Assembly (NCBI RefSeq): GCF_001522865.1
Contig: NZ_LOWB01000116.1
Span: forward strand, 372,001-436,000
From: Burkholderia sp. TSV86
GTDB lineage: Bacteria > Pseudomonadota > Gammaproteobacteria > Burkholderiales > Burkholderiaceae
Reading direction: 5' to 3'
DNA: 64,000 nucleotides
Shown here: positions 37,162 through 46,709 of the stretch, piece by piece
Numbering within the stretch: position 1 is the first letter of the stretch
Layout of the letters: each line of letters opens with the position of its first letter
Program-made: the position numbers and the translations under genes
Notes under the pieces: generated by a model
Told to the model about the DNA's origin: nothing
Seen by the model: the letters and a program-made list of their open reading frames with translations, nothing else
Database searches by the model: none

Positions 37162-38118
37162 TCACGTGGAGCCGAGCCAAGCCGGATCGCGCTCGAGCAG
37201 CGGCAACGTGTCGGGCGGGTCGGCGAGCGGTGGGGTCGCGGCAAGCAGTCCGCGCGTATAAGGATGGGTCGCACTCGCCAGATCGCGCGCCGCGCAGGTC
37301 TCGACGATGCGCCCTGCGTACATTACCGCGACCCGGTCGCAAAACGACATCACGAGCGGCAAGTCATGGCTGATGAACACGAGCCCGGTGCGATGGCGGG
37401 CGATCATGTCGTCGAGTACCGCGAGCACCTGCATCGACACGGCGACGTCCAGCGCGGACGTCGGCTCGTCGGCGATCAGCAGGCGCGGCCCGGTCGATAC
37501 CATCATCGCGATCATCACGCGCTGCCCCATGCCGCCCGACAATTCGTGCGCATACGCGTCGGCGACGCGTGCCGGATCGCGAATCTCGACGGCGGCGAGC
37601 GCATCGACGATCCGCTCGCGCAGCGCGCGGCCGCGCAAGCCAGGCTCGCGCAGCCGGAACGCTTCGGCCATTTGCTGGCCGACCGTCATTACCGGGTTCA
37701 ACGAATACTTGGGGTCCTGAAGGATCATCCCCATCGCGCTGCCGCATAGCCGGCGGCGCTCGCGCTGCGCGAGCGCGAGCAAGTCGCGGCCTTCGAAGCG
37801 CAGCGCTCGCGCGCGCCATTGCGCGGCAGCGGGCAGCAGGCCGAGCAGCGCACGGCCCGTCAACGATTTTCCGGAGCCGGATTCGCCGACGATGCCGAGC
37901 CGCTCGCCGGGCGCGAGCGACAGCGACAAGTCGTGCACCGCGTCGACGAGCGTGCCGTCATGGGTGCGAAAACCGATTTGCAGTCCTTCTATTTCGCAAA
38001 GAGGCGGGACGGATGCCGGGCGCGTCACGGCGCCGGTTGTGCCCCCGCGTGCCGAGCCGGCCGAAGCATGCGCGGCGTCGGGCGAAGGTGCGTGAAGCGT
38101 GCGTGCGGGCAATCGCAT
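37162..38118 (-). CDS. ddpD: Dipeptide ABC transporter ATP-binding protein (DdpD-like)
   Basis: A 318-residue OppD/DppD-type ATPase. Walker A GESGSGKSLTG, Q-loop ILQDPKYSLNP, signature LSGGMGQR, Walker B LLIADEPTSALD and HPYTRGLLAATP (oligopeptide-ABC C-terminal motif) are present. An Ala/Pro-rich N-terminal extension of about 40 residues precedes the ABC domain. The ATG at 38118 starts one nucleotide after the ddpC stop, arguing for tight coupling. Confidence 0.9.
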   Translation of the reverse strand: MRLPARTLHAPSPDAAHASAGSARGGTTGAVTRPASVPPLCEIEGLQIGFRTHDGTLVDAVHDLSLSLAPGERLGIVGESGSGKSLTGRALLGLLPAAAQWRARALRFEGRDLLALAQRERRRLCGSAMGMILQDPKYSLNPVMTVGQQMAEAFRLREPGLRGRALRERIVDALAAVEIRDPARVADAYAHELSGGMGQRVMIAMMVSTGPRLLIADEPTSALDVAVSMQVLAVLDDMIARHRTGLVFISHDLPLVMSFCDRVAVMYAGRIVETCAARDLASATHPYTRGLLAATPPLADPPDTLPLLERDPAWLGST

Positions 38119-38119
38119 G

Positions 38120-39061
38120 TCAGGCTCCGTGACGTGGATCGAAGACGTCGCGCAGGCCGTCGCCAAGCAGGTTGAACGCGATGCTGACGATGAGGATCGC
38201 GATGCCGGGCAGTGTCGCGACCCACCAGGCGTCGAGCAGCACGTTGCGCCCGGAGGCGACCATGAAGCCCCATTCGGGGCTCGGCGGCTGCGCGCCCAGC
38301 CCGAGAAAACCGAGCCCGGCGACAGTCAGCACGATACCCGCCATGTCGAGCGTCGCGCGCACGATCACGGACGACACGCACAGCGGCGTGACATAGCGCA
38401 ATAGGATGCGCAGCGGCGATGCGCCTTGCAGCCGTGCGGCATCGATGAAATCCGCGTGCGCGATGCGCAGTGTTTCGGCGCGCGCGAGCCGGGCATAGGC
38501 CGGCCACGCGGTGATGGAGATCGCGACGACCGCGTTGACGACGCCTGGCCCGAGCGCAGCGGCGAATGCCAGCGCGAGAACGATTTTCGGGAATGCCAGC
38601 GCGATATCGGTGACGCGCATCAGCACGCTGTCGACAAAGCCGCCGCAGAAGCCCGCCGTGGTGCCGATCGCGAGCCCGATGGGCACGACGATCGCGACGA
38701 CGAGGATCGCGATGCCGAGCGTCAGACGCGAGCCGGCGATCATCCGCGACAGAATGTCTCGGCCGAGCTGATCAGTGCCGAACCAGTGCGACGGCGAGCC
38801 GGGCGGCAGCAGCCGGTCGGCCAGCACCTGCCGCAGCGGATCGTGGGGCAGGACGAATGGCGCGACGATCGCGACGGCCACGAGCGCGGCCAGGATCGCA
38901 AGCCCGATCAGGTTCAGCGGATTGCCGGCGAAGCGCCGCCAGCGCCGGTATGCGAGGCCGAGCGCCGCTTGGCGGCGCGACGCGGGGGCATCGGTGAGCA
39001 GCCATTCGCGCAGCGTGGGGGCGGCCGACGATGGCGAGCAGCGGTGGGAGGGCGAAGGCAT
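38120..39061 (-). CDS. ddpC: Dipeptide ABC transporter permease (DdpC-like)
   Basis: A 313-residue inner-membrane permease of the OppC/DppC class with about six helices. Characteristic parts are HWFGTDQLGRDILSRMIAGS and the ATPase-coupling EAA loop DFIDAARLQGASPLRILLRY. An N-terminal cytoplasmic extension precedes TM1. It forms a heterodimer with DdpB. It sits 45 nt after ddpB. Confidence 0.92.
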   Translation of the reverse strand: MPSPSHRCSPSSAAPTLREWLLTDAPASRRQAALGLAYRRWRRFAGNPLNLIGLAILAALVAVAIVAPFVLPHDPLRQVLADRLLPPGSPSHWFGTDQLGRDILSRMIAGSRLTLGIAILVVAIVVPIGLAIGTTAGFCGGFVDSVLMRVTDIALAFPKIVLALAFAAALGPGVVNAVVAISITAWPAYARLARAETLRIAHADFIDAARLQGASPLRILLRYVTPLCVSSVIVRATLDMAGIVLTVAGLGFLGLGAQPPSPEWGFMVASGRNVLLDAWWVATLPGIAILIVSIAFNLLGDGLRDVFDPRHGA

Positions 39062-39106
39062 GTCGAAATCGTTCAGTCGTTCGATGAGGATGAGGGATGT
39101 GGCAAA

Positions 39107-40201
39107 TCAACGGGCGCGCGGGTCGAACACGCGATAGAGCGCGTCGGTCAGCAGATTGATCGTGATGAACAGCGCGCCGATCACGAGCGTACAGCCGAGT
39201 ACCGCGTTCATATCGGCATTGAGCAGCGCCCCGGTCAGATACGAGCCGATGCCGGGCCATGCGAACACGATCTCGGTCAGTACCGAGCCTTCGAGCAGAT
39301 TGCTGTACGTGAGCGCGATCACCGTCAGGAGCGGCACCGCAATGTTGCCGAATGCATGCCGCCAGATCACGGCGCGTTCGGTGAGCCCTTTCGCGCGCGC
39401 CGTGACGATGTATTCCTGGCTCAACTGGTCGAGCATGAACGAGCGCGTCATCCGGCTCAGGTAGGCGACCGAGTAATAGCCGAGGATCGCCGCGGGCAGC
39501 ACGATATGCGACAGCGCGTTGCGCAGCACGTCCCATTCGCCCGCGAGCGCCGCGTCGATCAGCAGGCTGCCGGTGCGCGGCTCAACCATGCCGTCGTAGA
39601 CGGGATCGAGCCGCCCCGGCCCCGCGACCCAGCGCAATTTCGCATAAAACAGCAGGAGTCCCATCAATCCGAGCCAGAACACCGGCACCGAATTGCCGAT
39701 CAGGCCGACGAAGCGCGCGATGTGATCGATTGGCCGGTTGTGTCGCGCGGCCGCCGCGACGCCGAGCGGCACGCCGAGCGCGACGCCGATCAGCGTGGCG
39801 AGCGTCGCGAGTTCGAGCGTTGCGGGAAACACGCGCTTAATATCGTCGAGCACCGGGTTCGACGTCAGCAGTGACATGCCGAGATTGCCGTGCAGCACGT
39901 CGCGTGCATAGATCATGAACTGCGTCGCGAGCGGCTTGTCGAGCCCGAGTGCGATCCGCTCGGCCGCGTGGGCCTCGGCCGATGCACGGTCGCCCAGCAC
40001 GGCGAGGACGGGGTCGATTGGCACCTTGCGGCCGATCACGAACGTCAGCGCGAGCAGCCCCGCGAACGTTACGGCAAGCGTGAGCGCCGCGCGCGCCGCA
40101 CGCAGTGCGCGGCGCACGCAGGGACGGCGCGCGGGCAGCGTGCGTAGCGTTTCGAAAGCGGAGGCGGGTGTCGACATATCGGGATTCGCAGGTTGCGTCA
40201 T
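39107..40201 (-). CDS. ddpB: Dipeptide ABC transporter permease (DdpB-like)
   Basis: A 364-residue OppB/DppB-class permease. It has the conserved N-terminal LGLDKPLATQFMIY and GNLGMSL segments, and the EAA loop QEYIVTARAKGLTERAVIWRHA. The ATG overlaps the stop of ddpA (ATGA), indicating translational coupling; a later ATG at 40177 is a weaker alternative. The N-terminal cytoplasmic part is longer than in E. coli DppB. Confidence 0.9.
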   Translation of the reverse strand: MTQPANPDMSTPASAFETLRTLPARRPCVRRALRAARAALTLAVTFAGLLALTFVIGRKVPIDPVLAVLGDRASAEAHAAERIALGLDKPLATQFMIYARDVLHGNLGMSLLTSNPVLDDIKRVFPATLELATLATLIGVALGVPLGVAAAARHNRPIDHIARFVGLIGNSVPVFWLGLMGLLLFYAKLRWVAGPGRLDPVYDGMVEPRTGSLLIDAALAGEWDVLRNALSHIVLPAAILGYYSVAYLSRMTRSFMLDQLSQEYIVTARAKGLTERAVIWRHAFGNIAVPLLTVIALTYSNLLEGSVLTEIVFAWPGIGSYLTGALLNADMNAVLGCTLVIGALFITINLLTDALYRVFDPRAR

Positions 40202-41796
40202 TGTTTCTTCAGATGCCGATACGATACGAGATCGTTGATCGGGCCTACTTCGAGGCCGCTCACGCCGGGCCGCGTCGCCACCTGCGCGACCTTCTCGAAC
40301 AGGATCACGAACGGCGATTTCGCGAGCACTTCTTTCTGCATCGCCTGGTAACGCTGCGCGCGCTTTGCCGCCGACGGCTCGGCGAGCGCCTGCTGGGTTT
40401 GCGCGGTGAGCGGCGCGATGTCCCACGCGTTGCGCCATGCGAGCATCTTGTAGCTAGACTGATCGCTGTTGTCAGGGTTCCATGCGAAGCCTTGCGCGTT
40501 GCTATGCGGATCGATGTAATCGGCAGACCATTCCCCGATGTAGATGTCGTGCTGTCGAGCACGGTATTTCGCGAGCGTCTGCTTGTTATCGCCCGCAATG
40601 AGCTTGACGTTGATGCCGGCCAGCGCGAAATTCGCCTGCACGGCCTGCGCAATTTCGGTGTACGGATAATCGTTGCGCACGTCCATCGTTATCGTGAAGC
40701 CGTTCGGCACGCCGGCTTTCGCCAGCAGCGCCTTTGCTTTCGCGACGTCCTGCCGGTACGGGTTCGCGTCGAGCGCGCCGAGAAAGCCGTCCGGCATGAA
40801 GGTTTGATGTACCTTGTAGGTCGTTTTCACGACGTGGTTCTGGATGCCGTTATAGTCGACGAGCCATTTCAGCGCTTCCTGCACTTGCGGTTTCGCAAGC
40901 ACCGGATTCTTCGTGTTCAGGCCGAGATAGAGCAGTGTCGCTTGCGGCGCCGCCGTGGCCTTCGCAGTGCCGTTTTTGACGACAGCGGTGAGATCGTCGG
41001 GACTGAGGTCGCGTGCCGCGTCGACATCGCCGCTTTCGAGCAGCAGACGCTGGCTGGACGCTTCCGGCACGTGCCGCAGCACGATGCGCTTGATCGCGAG
41101 CGGCAGTCGGTAGCGGTCGTTACGTTGCAGCACGATGCTGTCGCCCGCCGTCCACTTGACGAGCTGGTACGCGCCTGAGCCCGCCTCGTGTGTTTTCAGC
41201 CAGCCGTTGCCGAAGTCGTTGCGTTGCTGGTGCGACAGCAGCAGTTTTTTGTCGACGACCGATGCGGGCCACGAGCCGAGCACGTTCAGCACAAAGGTCG
41301 GCGCATATTTCCTGTCGGCGGTGACCGACATCGTCAGATCGTCGATTTTCCTCACGTTCGCGAGCACATTCGCCTTCGTGAGTCCCAGGCCCGCGAGCAC
41401 GGCAGCCGGCCCCTTGTCGAGCAGCACGGTGCGTTGGATCGACCAGGCAACATCGTCGGCGGTGAGCGGATTGCCCGAATGAAACTGGATGTCTGGCCGC
41501 AGCTTGAACGTGAAGGTGAGTCCGTCCGGGCTCACGCTCCACGATTGCGCGACGTCGCCGTCGAACTTCGACGGGTCGGCCAGATTGACGCGCACGAGCC
41601 GGTCATATGTGTTCGCCACGTACTCCTCGGGCACGAGTTCGTAAATCTCGCCGGGATCGAGCGAAATGAATTCGTCGAGCAGCGTGGCCATCACGAACAT
41701 GTCCTTCGGCGTTGCCGCGCGTGTGCACGGCGCGGCCGCGAACAAGGTGCAGGAGGCGACGAGCGCCACGGCGAGTTTGGGCAGCGGGAATTTCAT
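40198..41796 (-). CDS. ddpA: Periplasmic dipeptide-binding protein (DdpA-like), copy 1
   Basis: A 532-residue family-5 solute-binding protein with a Sec signal peptide (MKFPLPKLAVALVASCTLFA..., mature from about residue 28). Family features are YVANTYDRLVRVN, the signature-like TFTFKLRPDIQFHSGNPLTA, and the C-terminal YIGEWSADYIDPHS. It delivers the dipeptide to DdpBC. It lies 40 nt after ddpX and overlaps ddpB. It is a close paralogue of the protein at 43553-45148; the two share long identical stretches. Confidence 0.92.
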   Translation of the reverse strand: MKFPLPKLAVALVASCTLFAAAPCTRAATPKDMFVMATLLDEFISLDPGEIYELVPEEYVANTYDRLVRVNLADPSKFDGDVAQSWSVSPDGLTFTFKLRPDIQFHSGNPLTADDVAWSIQRTVLLDKGPAAVLAGLGLTKANVLANVRKIDDLTMSVTADRKYAPTFVLNVLGSWPASVVDKKLLLSHQQRNDFGNGWLKTHEAGSGAYQLVKWTAGDSIVLQRNDRYRLPLAIKRIVLRHVPEASSQRLLLESGDVDAARDLSPDDLTAVVKNGTAKATAAPQATLLYLGLNTKNPVLAKPQVQEALKWLVDYNGIQNHVVKTTYKVHQTFMPDGFLGALDANPYRQDVAKAKALLAKAGVPNGFTITMDVRNDYPYTEIAQAVQANFALAGINVKLIAGDNKQTLAKYRARQHDIYIGEWSADYIDPHSNAQGFAWNPDNSDQSSYKMLAWRNAWDIAPLTAQTQQALAEPSAAKRAQRYQAMQKEVLAKSPFVILFEKVAQVATRPGVSGLEVGPINDLVSYRHLKKQ

Positions 41797-41836
41797 ACGT
41801 GCTCCATGAGGCAGAGGGGGCGGCGTGCGGCCGGGT

Positions 41837-42418
41837 TCACATCAATCGCCACGGCCCGCTCGTCTGATTGTCGATCAGCGGCCATGCGCGCGAGTCGGGC
41901 AATTCGTAATGCCACCATTCGCTCGCGATGTGCGTGAAACCGGCGGCATGCATCACGCCGAGCAACAGCAGCCGGTTGCGTTGCACGGATTCGGGCAGGC
42001 CGTCGTGGAAATGATTCGATGTGTTGCTCATTTCGTCGAAGCCCGTGCCCATATCGAGCGCGGTGCCGTTCGCGTCGGCGAGCGTCAGGTCGAGTGCGGT
42101 GCCGCGGCTATGGTTCGAGCCGCGTTCGAGGTCCGCGACATAATCCGGATCGGGCAGGAAGTTCCATAGCACCTGCTGCGCTTGCGGCGGCCGGTAAGCG
42201 TCGTAAATGCGCAGCCTCAAGCCGAGTTGCGCGGCAATTGCGACCGCGCGGCGCAGTGCAGCCTCGGCGGGCTCGAGCAGCAGGCAATGCGCACGTTGAT
42301 AGATCGGCCGGCCGGTCAGGTTGCGTGCGCTCGCGTAGACGAGGTCGATGTCGACGCCGTGTGTGTGCGGCTTGATTTCGACGAGCCGATGGGCGCAGGT
42401 GTCAACGGACGGTTTCAT
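41837..42418 (-). CDS. ddpX: D-alanyl-D-alanine dipeptidase (DdpX/VanX type)
   Basis: A 193-residue M15D zinc dipeptidase. Zinc ligands are H103 and D110 in SNHSRGTALD and H170 in SEWWHYEL; E167 is the catalytic base, and R76 in DAYRP matches the VanX oxyanion arginine. It has no signal peptide, so it acts in the cytoplasm on imported D-Ala-D-Ala, freeing D-Ala for reuse. Together with ddpABCDF this mirrors E. coli ddpXABCDF. The start overlaps the RpiR stop by 4 nt. The family can confer vancomycin resistance only with VanA/VanH, which are absent here. Confidence 0.92.
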   Translation of the reverse strand: MKPSVDTCAHRLVEIKPHTHGVDIDLVYASARNLTGRPIYQRAHCLLLEPAEAALRRAVAIAAQLGLRLRIYDAYRPPQAQQVLWNFLPDPDYVADLERGSNHSRGTALDLTLADANGTALDMGTGFDEMSNTSNHFHDGLPESVQRNRLLLLGVMHAAGFTHIASEWWHYELPDSRAWPLIDNQTSGPWRLM

Positions 42419-43332
42419 GGTTCGAATTGATCGAATTCGCGCTGCAGTTCGCGATTGCGTTCGATGCGCGCGTCGAGCGCGCTGCCAAGCCGATCGACCA
42501 CCGCGCTGATCAACAGATTGAACAGGCACGTGAGCGGCGCGAGCGAATCCCAGAACAGACCGACGTCGGTCTTCACCTGCAGCAGATCGCAGTGCAGTTC
42601 GCGCGCCCATGAGCAGTAGACGTCGGTCACGAGCGCGAAGCGCAGCCCGTGCGCGGCGGCTGCTTCGCAATAGCGTCGCGCGATTCGCGAATACGCGCGG
42701 ATGTCGGTGACGATGCAATAAGGATCGGTGAAGCCGGAGTTCAGCGAATCGACATACGAACCGGACATGCCATCCGAATAGAAGACGCGCGGCCGCAGAT
42801 ATTCGAGATAACTGTGCAAGGCATTGCTGATTCCACGCGTTGACTGAATGCCGAGGATGAAGACCGCATCCGCGTGCGCGATGCGATCGGCGATTTGCGC
42901 GAACGCTGGCGTGCGCGCGAGTTCGTACACGTGGCCAATTGCGTCGAGTTCGCGCGCGAGCGCGTCGTCGAGGTGGGCGGCAGGCAAAGCGGCCGGCGAA
43001 GCATCACGCGCCGCAAACGGCGGGGGCGCGCCGCGGCCGTGCACGAGCACGCCCGTCACGCGCCGGTATTCGTCGAGGCGATCGGTGATCATCCACGGCC
43101 GCTCGGACACGCCACGCAGTTCGCGCTTCAGATCATCGAGGTTGCGATAGCCGACGCTGCGCAGAAAGCGCCCCACCGAAATGCCGCTTGTCCCGGTCTG
43201 CCGCGCGATCTGGTCGGCGCTTTCGAGGCCGAGCCGCTCCAGATTTGCCAGCATGTAACTCGCAATGCGCTTGGCGGTGGGCGTCAGCTCGGCAAAGCGG
43301 GTTTCGACGGTCTGAACGAAAGCGGACGGCAT
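42415..43332 (-). CDS. MurR/RpiR-family transcriptional regulator
   Basis: A 305-residue regulator with an N-terminal RpiR HTH (AKRIASYMLANLERLGLESA, then TSGISVGRFLRSVGYRNLDD) and a C-terminal SIS domain (ADAVFILGIQSTRGISNALH). SIS domains usually bind phosphosugars; MurR senses MurNAc-6-phosphate. As the first gene, with an ATGA overlap into ddpX, it probably regulates the dipeptide operon and may sense a wall fragment. Confidence 0.9.
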   Translation of the reverse strand: MPSAFVQTVETRFAELTPTAKRIASYMLANLERLGLESADQIARQTGTSGISVGRFLRSVGYRNLDDLKRELRGVSERPWMITDRLDEYRRVTGVLVHGRGAPPPFAARDASPAALPAAHLDDALARELDAIGHVYELARTPAFAQIADRIAHADAVFILGIQSTRGISNALHSYLEYLRPRVFYSDGMSGSYVDSLNSGFTDPYCIVTDIRAYSRIARRYCEAAAAHGLRFALVTDVYCSWARELHCDLLQVKTDVGLFWDSLAPLTCLFNLLISAVVDRLGSALDARIERNRELQREFDQFEP

Positions 43333-43552
43333 CGGGCGTATGAATGGCGGTTTGTTGGATCGTTGTCGTTTGGTTGTGCGTTGTCATCGATCTAACAAAG
43401 ACAAAAACCTGCGTGCCAGTTTATAAAATAAATAGAGATAAAATATCGAATAGTTGGAAATTATTCGTTGCCGCACGAAATGGCGCCGATGCGCCCTCGC
43501 ATTGGCCGGCCGGCGGCCTGCTCCGGCCGCCAGCCGCCGGCTGCGGCCGTGC

Positions 43553-45148
43553 TCACTTCTTCAGCGTCCGGTACGACACGAGATCGTTGATCGGCCCGAT
43601 TTCCGGCCCGGTCACGCCCGGGCGCGTTGCGACTTGCACGACCTTCTCGAACATGATCACGAACGGCGAGTTCGCGAGCAGAGCCTTCTGTAACGCCTCG
43701 TAGCGCTGCGCGCGCTTTGTGGCTGACGGCTCGGCAAGCGCCGCATCGGTCTGCGCGGTGAGTTGCTCGATGTCCCAGCTATTGCGCCACGCGAGCAGCT
43801 TGTACTTTGCGTTATCCGAATTGTCAGGATTCCATGCGAAGCCGCGCGCGTTGCTGTTCGGGTCCATGTAGTCGGGTGACCACTCGCCGATGAAGATATC
43901 GTGCGCGCGCGCGCGATATTTGCCGATCGCTTGCTTTGCGTCGCCGGGGATCAGCTTCACGACGATTCCGGCTTTCGCGAAATTCGCCTGCAGCGCCTGC
44001 GCGATCTCGATGTACGGATAATCGTTGGACATGTCCATTGTCACGGCGAAGCCGTTCGGCAGCCCGGCTTTCGCGAGCAGCGCTTTCGCCTTCGCGACGT
44101 CCTGCCGGTACGGATTCGCGTTTAGCGAACCGAGAAAGCCCTCCGGCAGGAAAGTCTGGTGGACTTTGTACGTCGTGCCGACGATATTGCGCTGAATGCC
44201 GTCGTAATCGACGAGCCACTTCATTGCTTCCTGCACGCCGGGTTTCGCGAGATTGGGATTCTTCGTGTTCAGGCTCAGATAGAGCAGCGCCGATACCGGC
44301 CACGACGCTACTTGGATCTTGCCGGCCTTCGTCAGTGCCGCGAGGCTGTCCGGGCTCAGATTGCGCGCCGCGTCGACGTCGCCGTTCTCGAGCAACAGCC
44401 GTTGCGCGGAGGCCTCCGGCACATGGCGCAGCACGATGCGCTTCATTGGATACGGCGTGCGGTAGCCTTCGAAGCGCTGCAATACGAGGCTTTCGTTCGG
44501 CGTCCACTTGACGAGCTGGTACGGGCCGGAACCCGCATCGGCATTCTTCAGCCAGCCATTGCCGAGGTCGCCGTTCTTTTCGTGCGACAGCAGCAGCTTC
44601 TTGTCGACGATCGATGCCGGATCGGCGCTCAGCACATTGAGCACGAAGCTCGGCGCATACCGGTGCGCGGTTTCGATCGAGACGGTTTGATCGTCGATGC
44701 GCTGGATCTTTTGCGCGACGTTGTCCTTGGTGAGGCCGAGATCGGCGAGCACGCTGGCTGGCCCCTTGTCGAGCAGCACGGTGCGGCGCAGCGACCACAC
44801 CACATCGTCGGCCGTCACCGGATTGCCCGAATGGAACTTGAGACCGGGCCGCAGCTTGAACGTATAGGTCGTGCCGTTGGCGCCGACGCTCCACGATTGC
44901 GCGATCCGGCCTTCGAATTTCGACGGATCGCGCAGATCGACGCGAACCAGCCGTTCGTAGGTGTTCGCGACATATTCGGACGGCACCAACTCGTAGATCT
45001 CGGCCGGATCGAGCGTTGTGAATTCGCCGAGCTGCGTGGCGATCACGAAGATACCGGGCGGGGTGGCGGCGTGAGCGCAGAACACGGGCGAGAGCGAAAG
45101 CGCGCCGAGCGCGGCGCCGATCGCGAGCTTGGACAGCAAATGCTTCAT
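43553..45148 (-). CDS. Periplasmic dipeptide-binding protein, copy 2 (paralogue of DdpA)
   Basis: A 531-residue family-5 solute-binding protein with a Sec signal peptide (ending AHA, about residue 27). It closely parallels DdpA at 40198-41796 in every segment: YVANTYERLVRVD, KFHSGNPVTADDVVWS, KRIVLRHVPEASAQRLLLEN. It is separated from the rpiR start by 220 nt of AT-rich DNA, so it may have its own promoter while sharing the DdpBCDF pore. It is probably a duplicate with altered specificity. Confidence 0.9.
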   Translation of the reverse strand: MKHLLSKLAIGAALGALSLSPVFCAHAATPPGIFVIATQLGEFTTLDPAEIYELVPSEYVANTYERLVRVDLRDPSKFEGRIAQSWSVGANGTTYTFKLRPGLKFHSGNPVTADDVVWSLRRTVLLDKGPASVLADLGLTKDNVAQKIQRIDDQTVSIETAHRYAPSFVLNVLSADPASIVDKKLLLSHEKNGDLGNGWLKNADAGSGPYQLVKWTPNESLVLQRFEGYRTPYPMKRIVLRHVPEASAQRLLLENGDVDAARNLSPDSLAALTKAGKIQVASWPVSALLYLSLNTKNPNLAKPGVQEAMKWLVDYDGIQRNIVGTTYKVHQTFLPEGFLGSLNANPYRQDVAKAKALLAKAGLPNGFAVTMDMSNDYPYIEIAQALQANFAKAGIVVKLIPGDAKQAIGKYRARAHDIFIGEWSPDYMDPNSNARGFAWNPDNSDNAKYKLLAWRNSWDIEQLTAQTDAALAEPSATKRAQRYEALQKALLANSPFVIMFEKVVQVATRPGVTGPEIGPINDLVSYRTLKK

Positions 45149-45452
45149 CGATGCTCCGTCAGAAAAAGAACGAACCCGATTTTCGCATTACGGGCCGGAA
45201 TCCAGAAATCGGGGGCGCCACGCCGCGTCGCTGCGCGGCAGTCGCGCGGTCGCGACCAAGCCACGCTCGCGCCGCCCTAGGATTACAAACTTAAAGGGAA
45301 TCAGATTAATTCATTAAACCATCTTAACAAATCATTTAATTTTTCCGGTTATTTGTATTTAACTTGCCTTGCGGAACGTTTGATTTGAAGAAAATCGAAT
45401 GATTAATCCGTTCGGGCTTTATTTCGAAAATAGAATTGATGAAGAGGTTTCG
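45149..45452. other. Divergent AT-rich promoter region
   Basis: About 304 nt between binding-protein copy 2 and oxalate decarboxylase. The segment 45285-45420 is AT-rich and probably holds the oxalate decarboxylase promoter; AAGAGG near 45442 serves as its ribosome-binding site. No gene recognised. Confidence 0.5.
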
Positions 45453-46709
45453 ATGACAAATCTATCCCGGCGCAAAATGCTTGCGCACACGGCCGGCGCA
45501 GTCGCCGCCGCCGGCATTGCCGTGTCCGCCAAGGCCGCTTCGTTCGGCAATCCCGACAGACCGGCCGAGGGCGCGCTCAACGCACGCAATCCGCAGAGCC
45601 TGACCGATCCCGGTCCGAAAAACCGGGCGTTGATGGAGCAATTCCCGTCGTTTCAAGATCCGCCGGCAACCGATATAAACGGAATGCCGTTATTCTGGGC
45701 GTCTTTCAATAATGCGCATAAACGGATTCAAAACGGCGGCTGGGCACGCGAAGTCACACAGGACGATTTTGCGATTTCCGAAACCATTTCCGGCGTCAAT
45801 ATGCGCTTGACGCGCGGCGGCATTCGCGAAATGCATTGGCACCAGCAGGCGGAATGGGCGTTCATGCTCGACGGCCGCTGTCGGATCACGGTGCTCGACG
45901 AGCAGGGGCGGCCATCGGTGCAGGACGTCAAGACGGGAGATCTCTGGTATTTCCCGCCCGGCCTGCCGCATTCGCTGCAAGGGCTTGGCGTCGATGGCGC
46001 GGAGTTTTTGCTCGCATTCGACAATGGTCGGGCGTCCGAATTCAACACGCTGCTCGTTACCGACTGGATCGCGCACACGCCGCCGGACGTGCTCGCGCTG
46101 AACTTCGGCGTGCCCGCCGATGCGTTTAAGCAGATCCCGCTCGACAACCTTTGGATCTTCCAAGGCGGCGATCCGGGGCCGCTTGCCGATGCGCAGCGGG
46201 CGTCGGCGTCGTCGCGGGGCGCGCCGGAGCGGCCGTTCGTCTTCTCGATGGGCGACATGAAGCCGAATGTGAAGACGCGCGGCGGCGAAGTGCGGATCGT
46301 CGACAGCACGAACTTCAACGTGTCGAAGACGGTGGCGGCCGCGCTCGTTACCGTGCGGCCGGGCGGCATGCGCGAACTGCACTGGCACCCGAACGCGGAC
46401 GAGTGGCAGTACTACATACAGGGCGAAGCGCGGATGACAGTGTTCGATACCGGCCCGAAGGCGCAAACGGCCGATTTTCGCGCGGGCGACGTCGGTTACG
46501 TGAAGAAAAGCTTGGGCCATTACGTGCAGAACACCGGCCAAACCGATCTCGTGTTTCTCGAGATCTTCAAGGCCGATCACTACGCGGAGGTATCACTGTC
46601 CGACTGGCTTGCGCATACGCCGCCGAAGCTCGTCGAGGCGCATCTGAATCTTGCCCCGGACGTGATCGCACGCATCCCGCGCAACCGGCCGGACGTGGTG
46701 CCGATCTGA
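45453..46709 (+). CDS. Oxalate decarboxylase family bicupin, Tat-exported
   Basis: A 418-residue bicupin. The N-terminus MTNLSRRKMLAHTAGAVAAA has a twin-arginine signal. Cupin 1 carries REMHWHQQAEWAFMLDG with PGLPHSLQ; cupin 2 carries RELHWHPNADEWQYYIQGEA with KKSLGHYVQ. So both domains have the HxH...E...H Mn-binding set of oxalate decarboxylases (oxalate to formate plus CO2). Cupin 1 has QxE rather than DE spacing, so activity should be tested. It lies 195 nt upstream of an Nramp Mn transporter. Confidence 0.9.
   Translation: MTNLSRRKMLAHTAGAVAAAGIAVSAKAASFGNPDRPAEGALNARNPQSLTDPGPKNRALMEQFPSFQDPPATDINGMPLFWASFNNAHKRIQNGGWAREVTQDDFAISETISGVNMRLTRGGIREMHWHQQAEWAFMLDGRCRITVLDEQGRPSVQDVKTGDLWYFPPGLPHSLQGLGVDGAEFLLAFDNGRASEFNTLLVTDWIAHTPPDVLALNFGVPADAFKQIPLDNLWIFQGGDPGPLADAQRASASSRGAPERPFVFSMGDMKPNVKTRGGEVRIVDSTNFNVSKTVAAALVTVRPGGMRELHWHPNADEWQYYIQGEARMTVFDTGPKAQTADFRAGDVGYVKKSLGHYVQNTGQTDLVFLEIFKADHYAEVSLSDWLAHTPPKLVEAHLNLAPDVIARIPRNRPDVVPI

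Noticed and set aside
35180-43332. Vancomycin-resistance (van) gene cluster suggested by the VanX-type dipeptidase
   Set aside because: No VanH or VanA ligase genes; the dipeptide transporter context indicates D-Ala-D-Ala salvage.
43401-43430. Sigma-54-like TGGCACG element upstream of rpiR on the minus strand
   Set aside because: The GG of the -24 box is present, but the required GC at -12 (10 nt further) is TT, so it does not meet the consensus.
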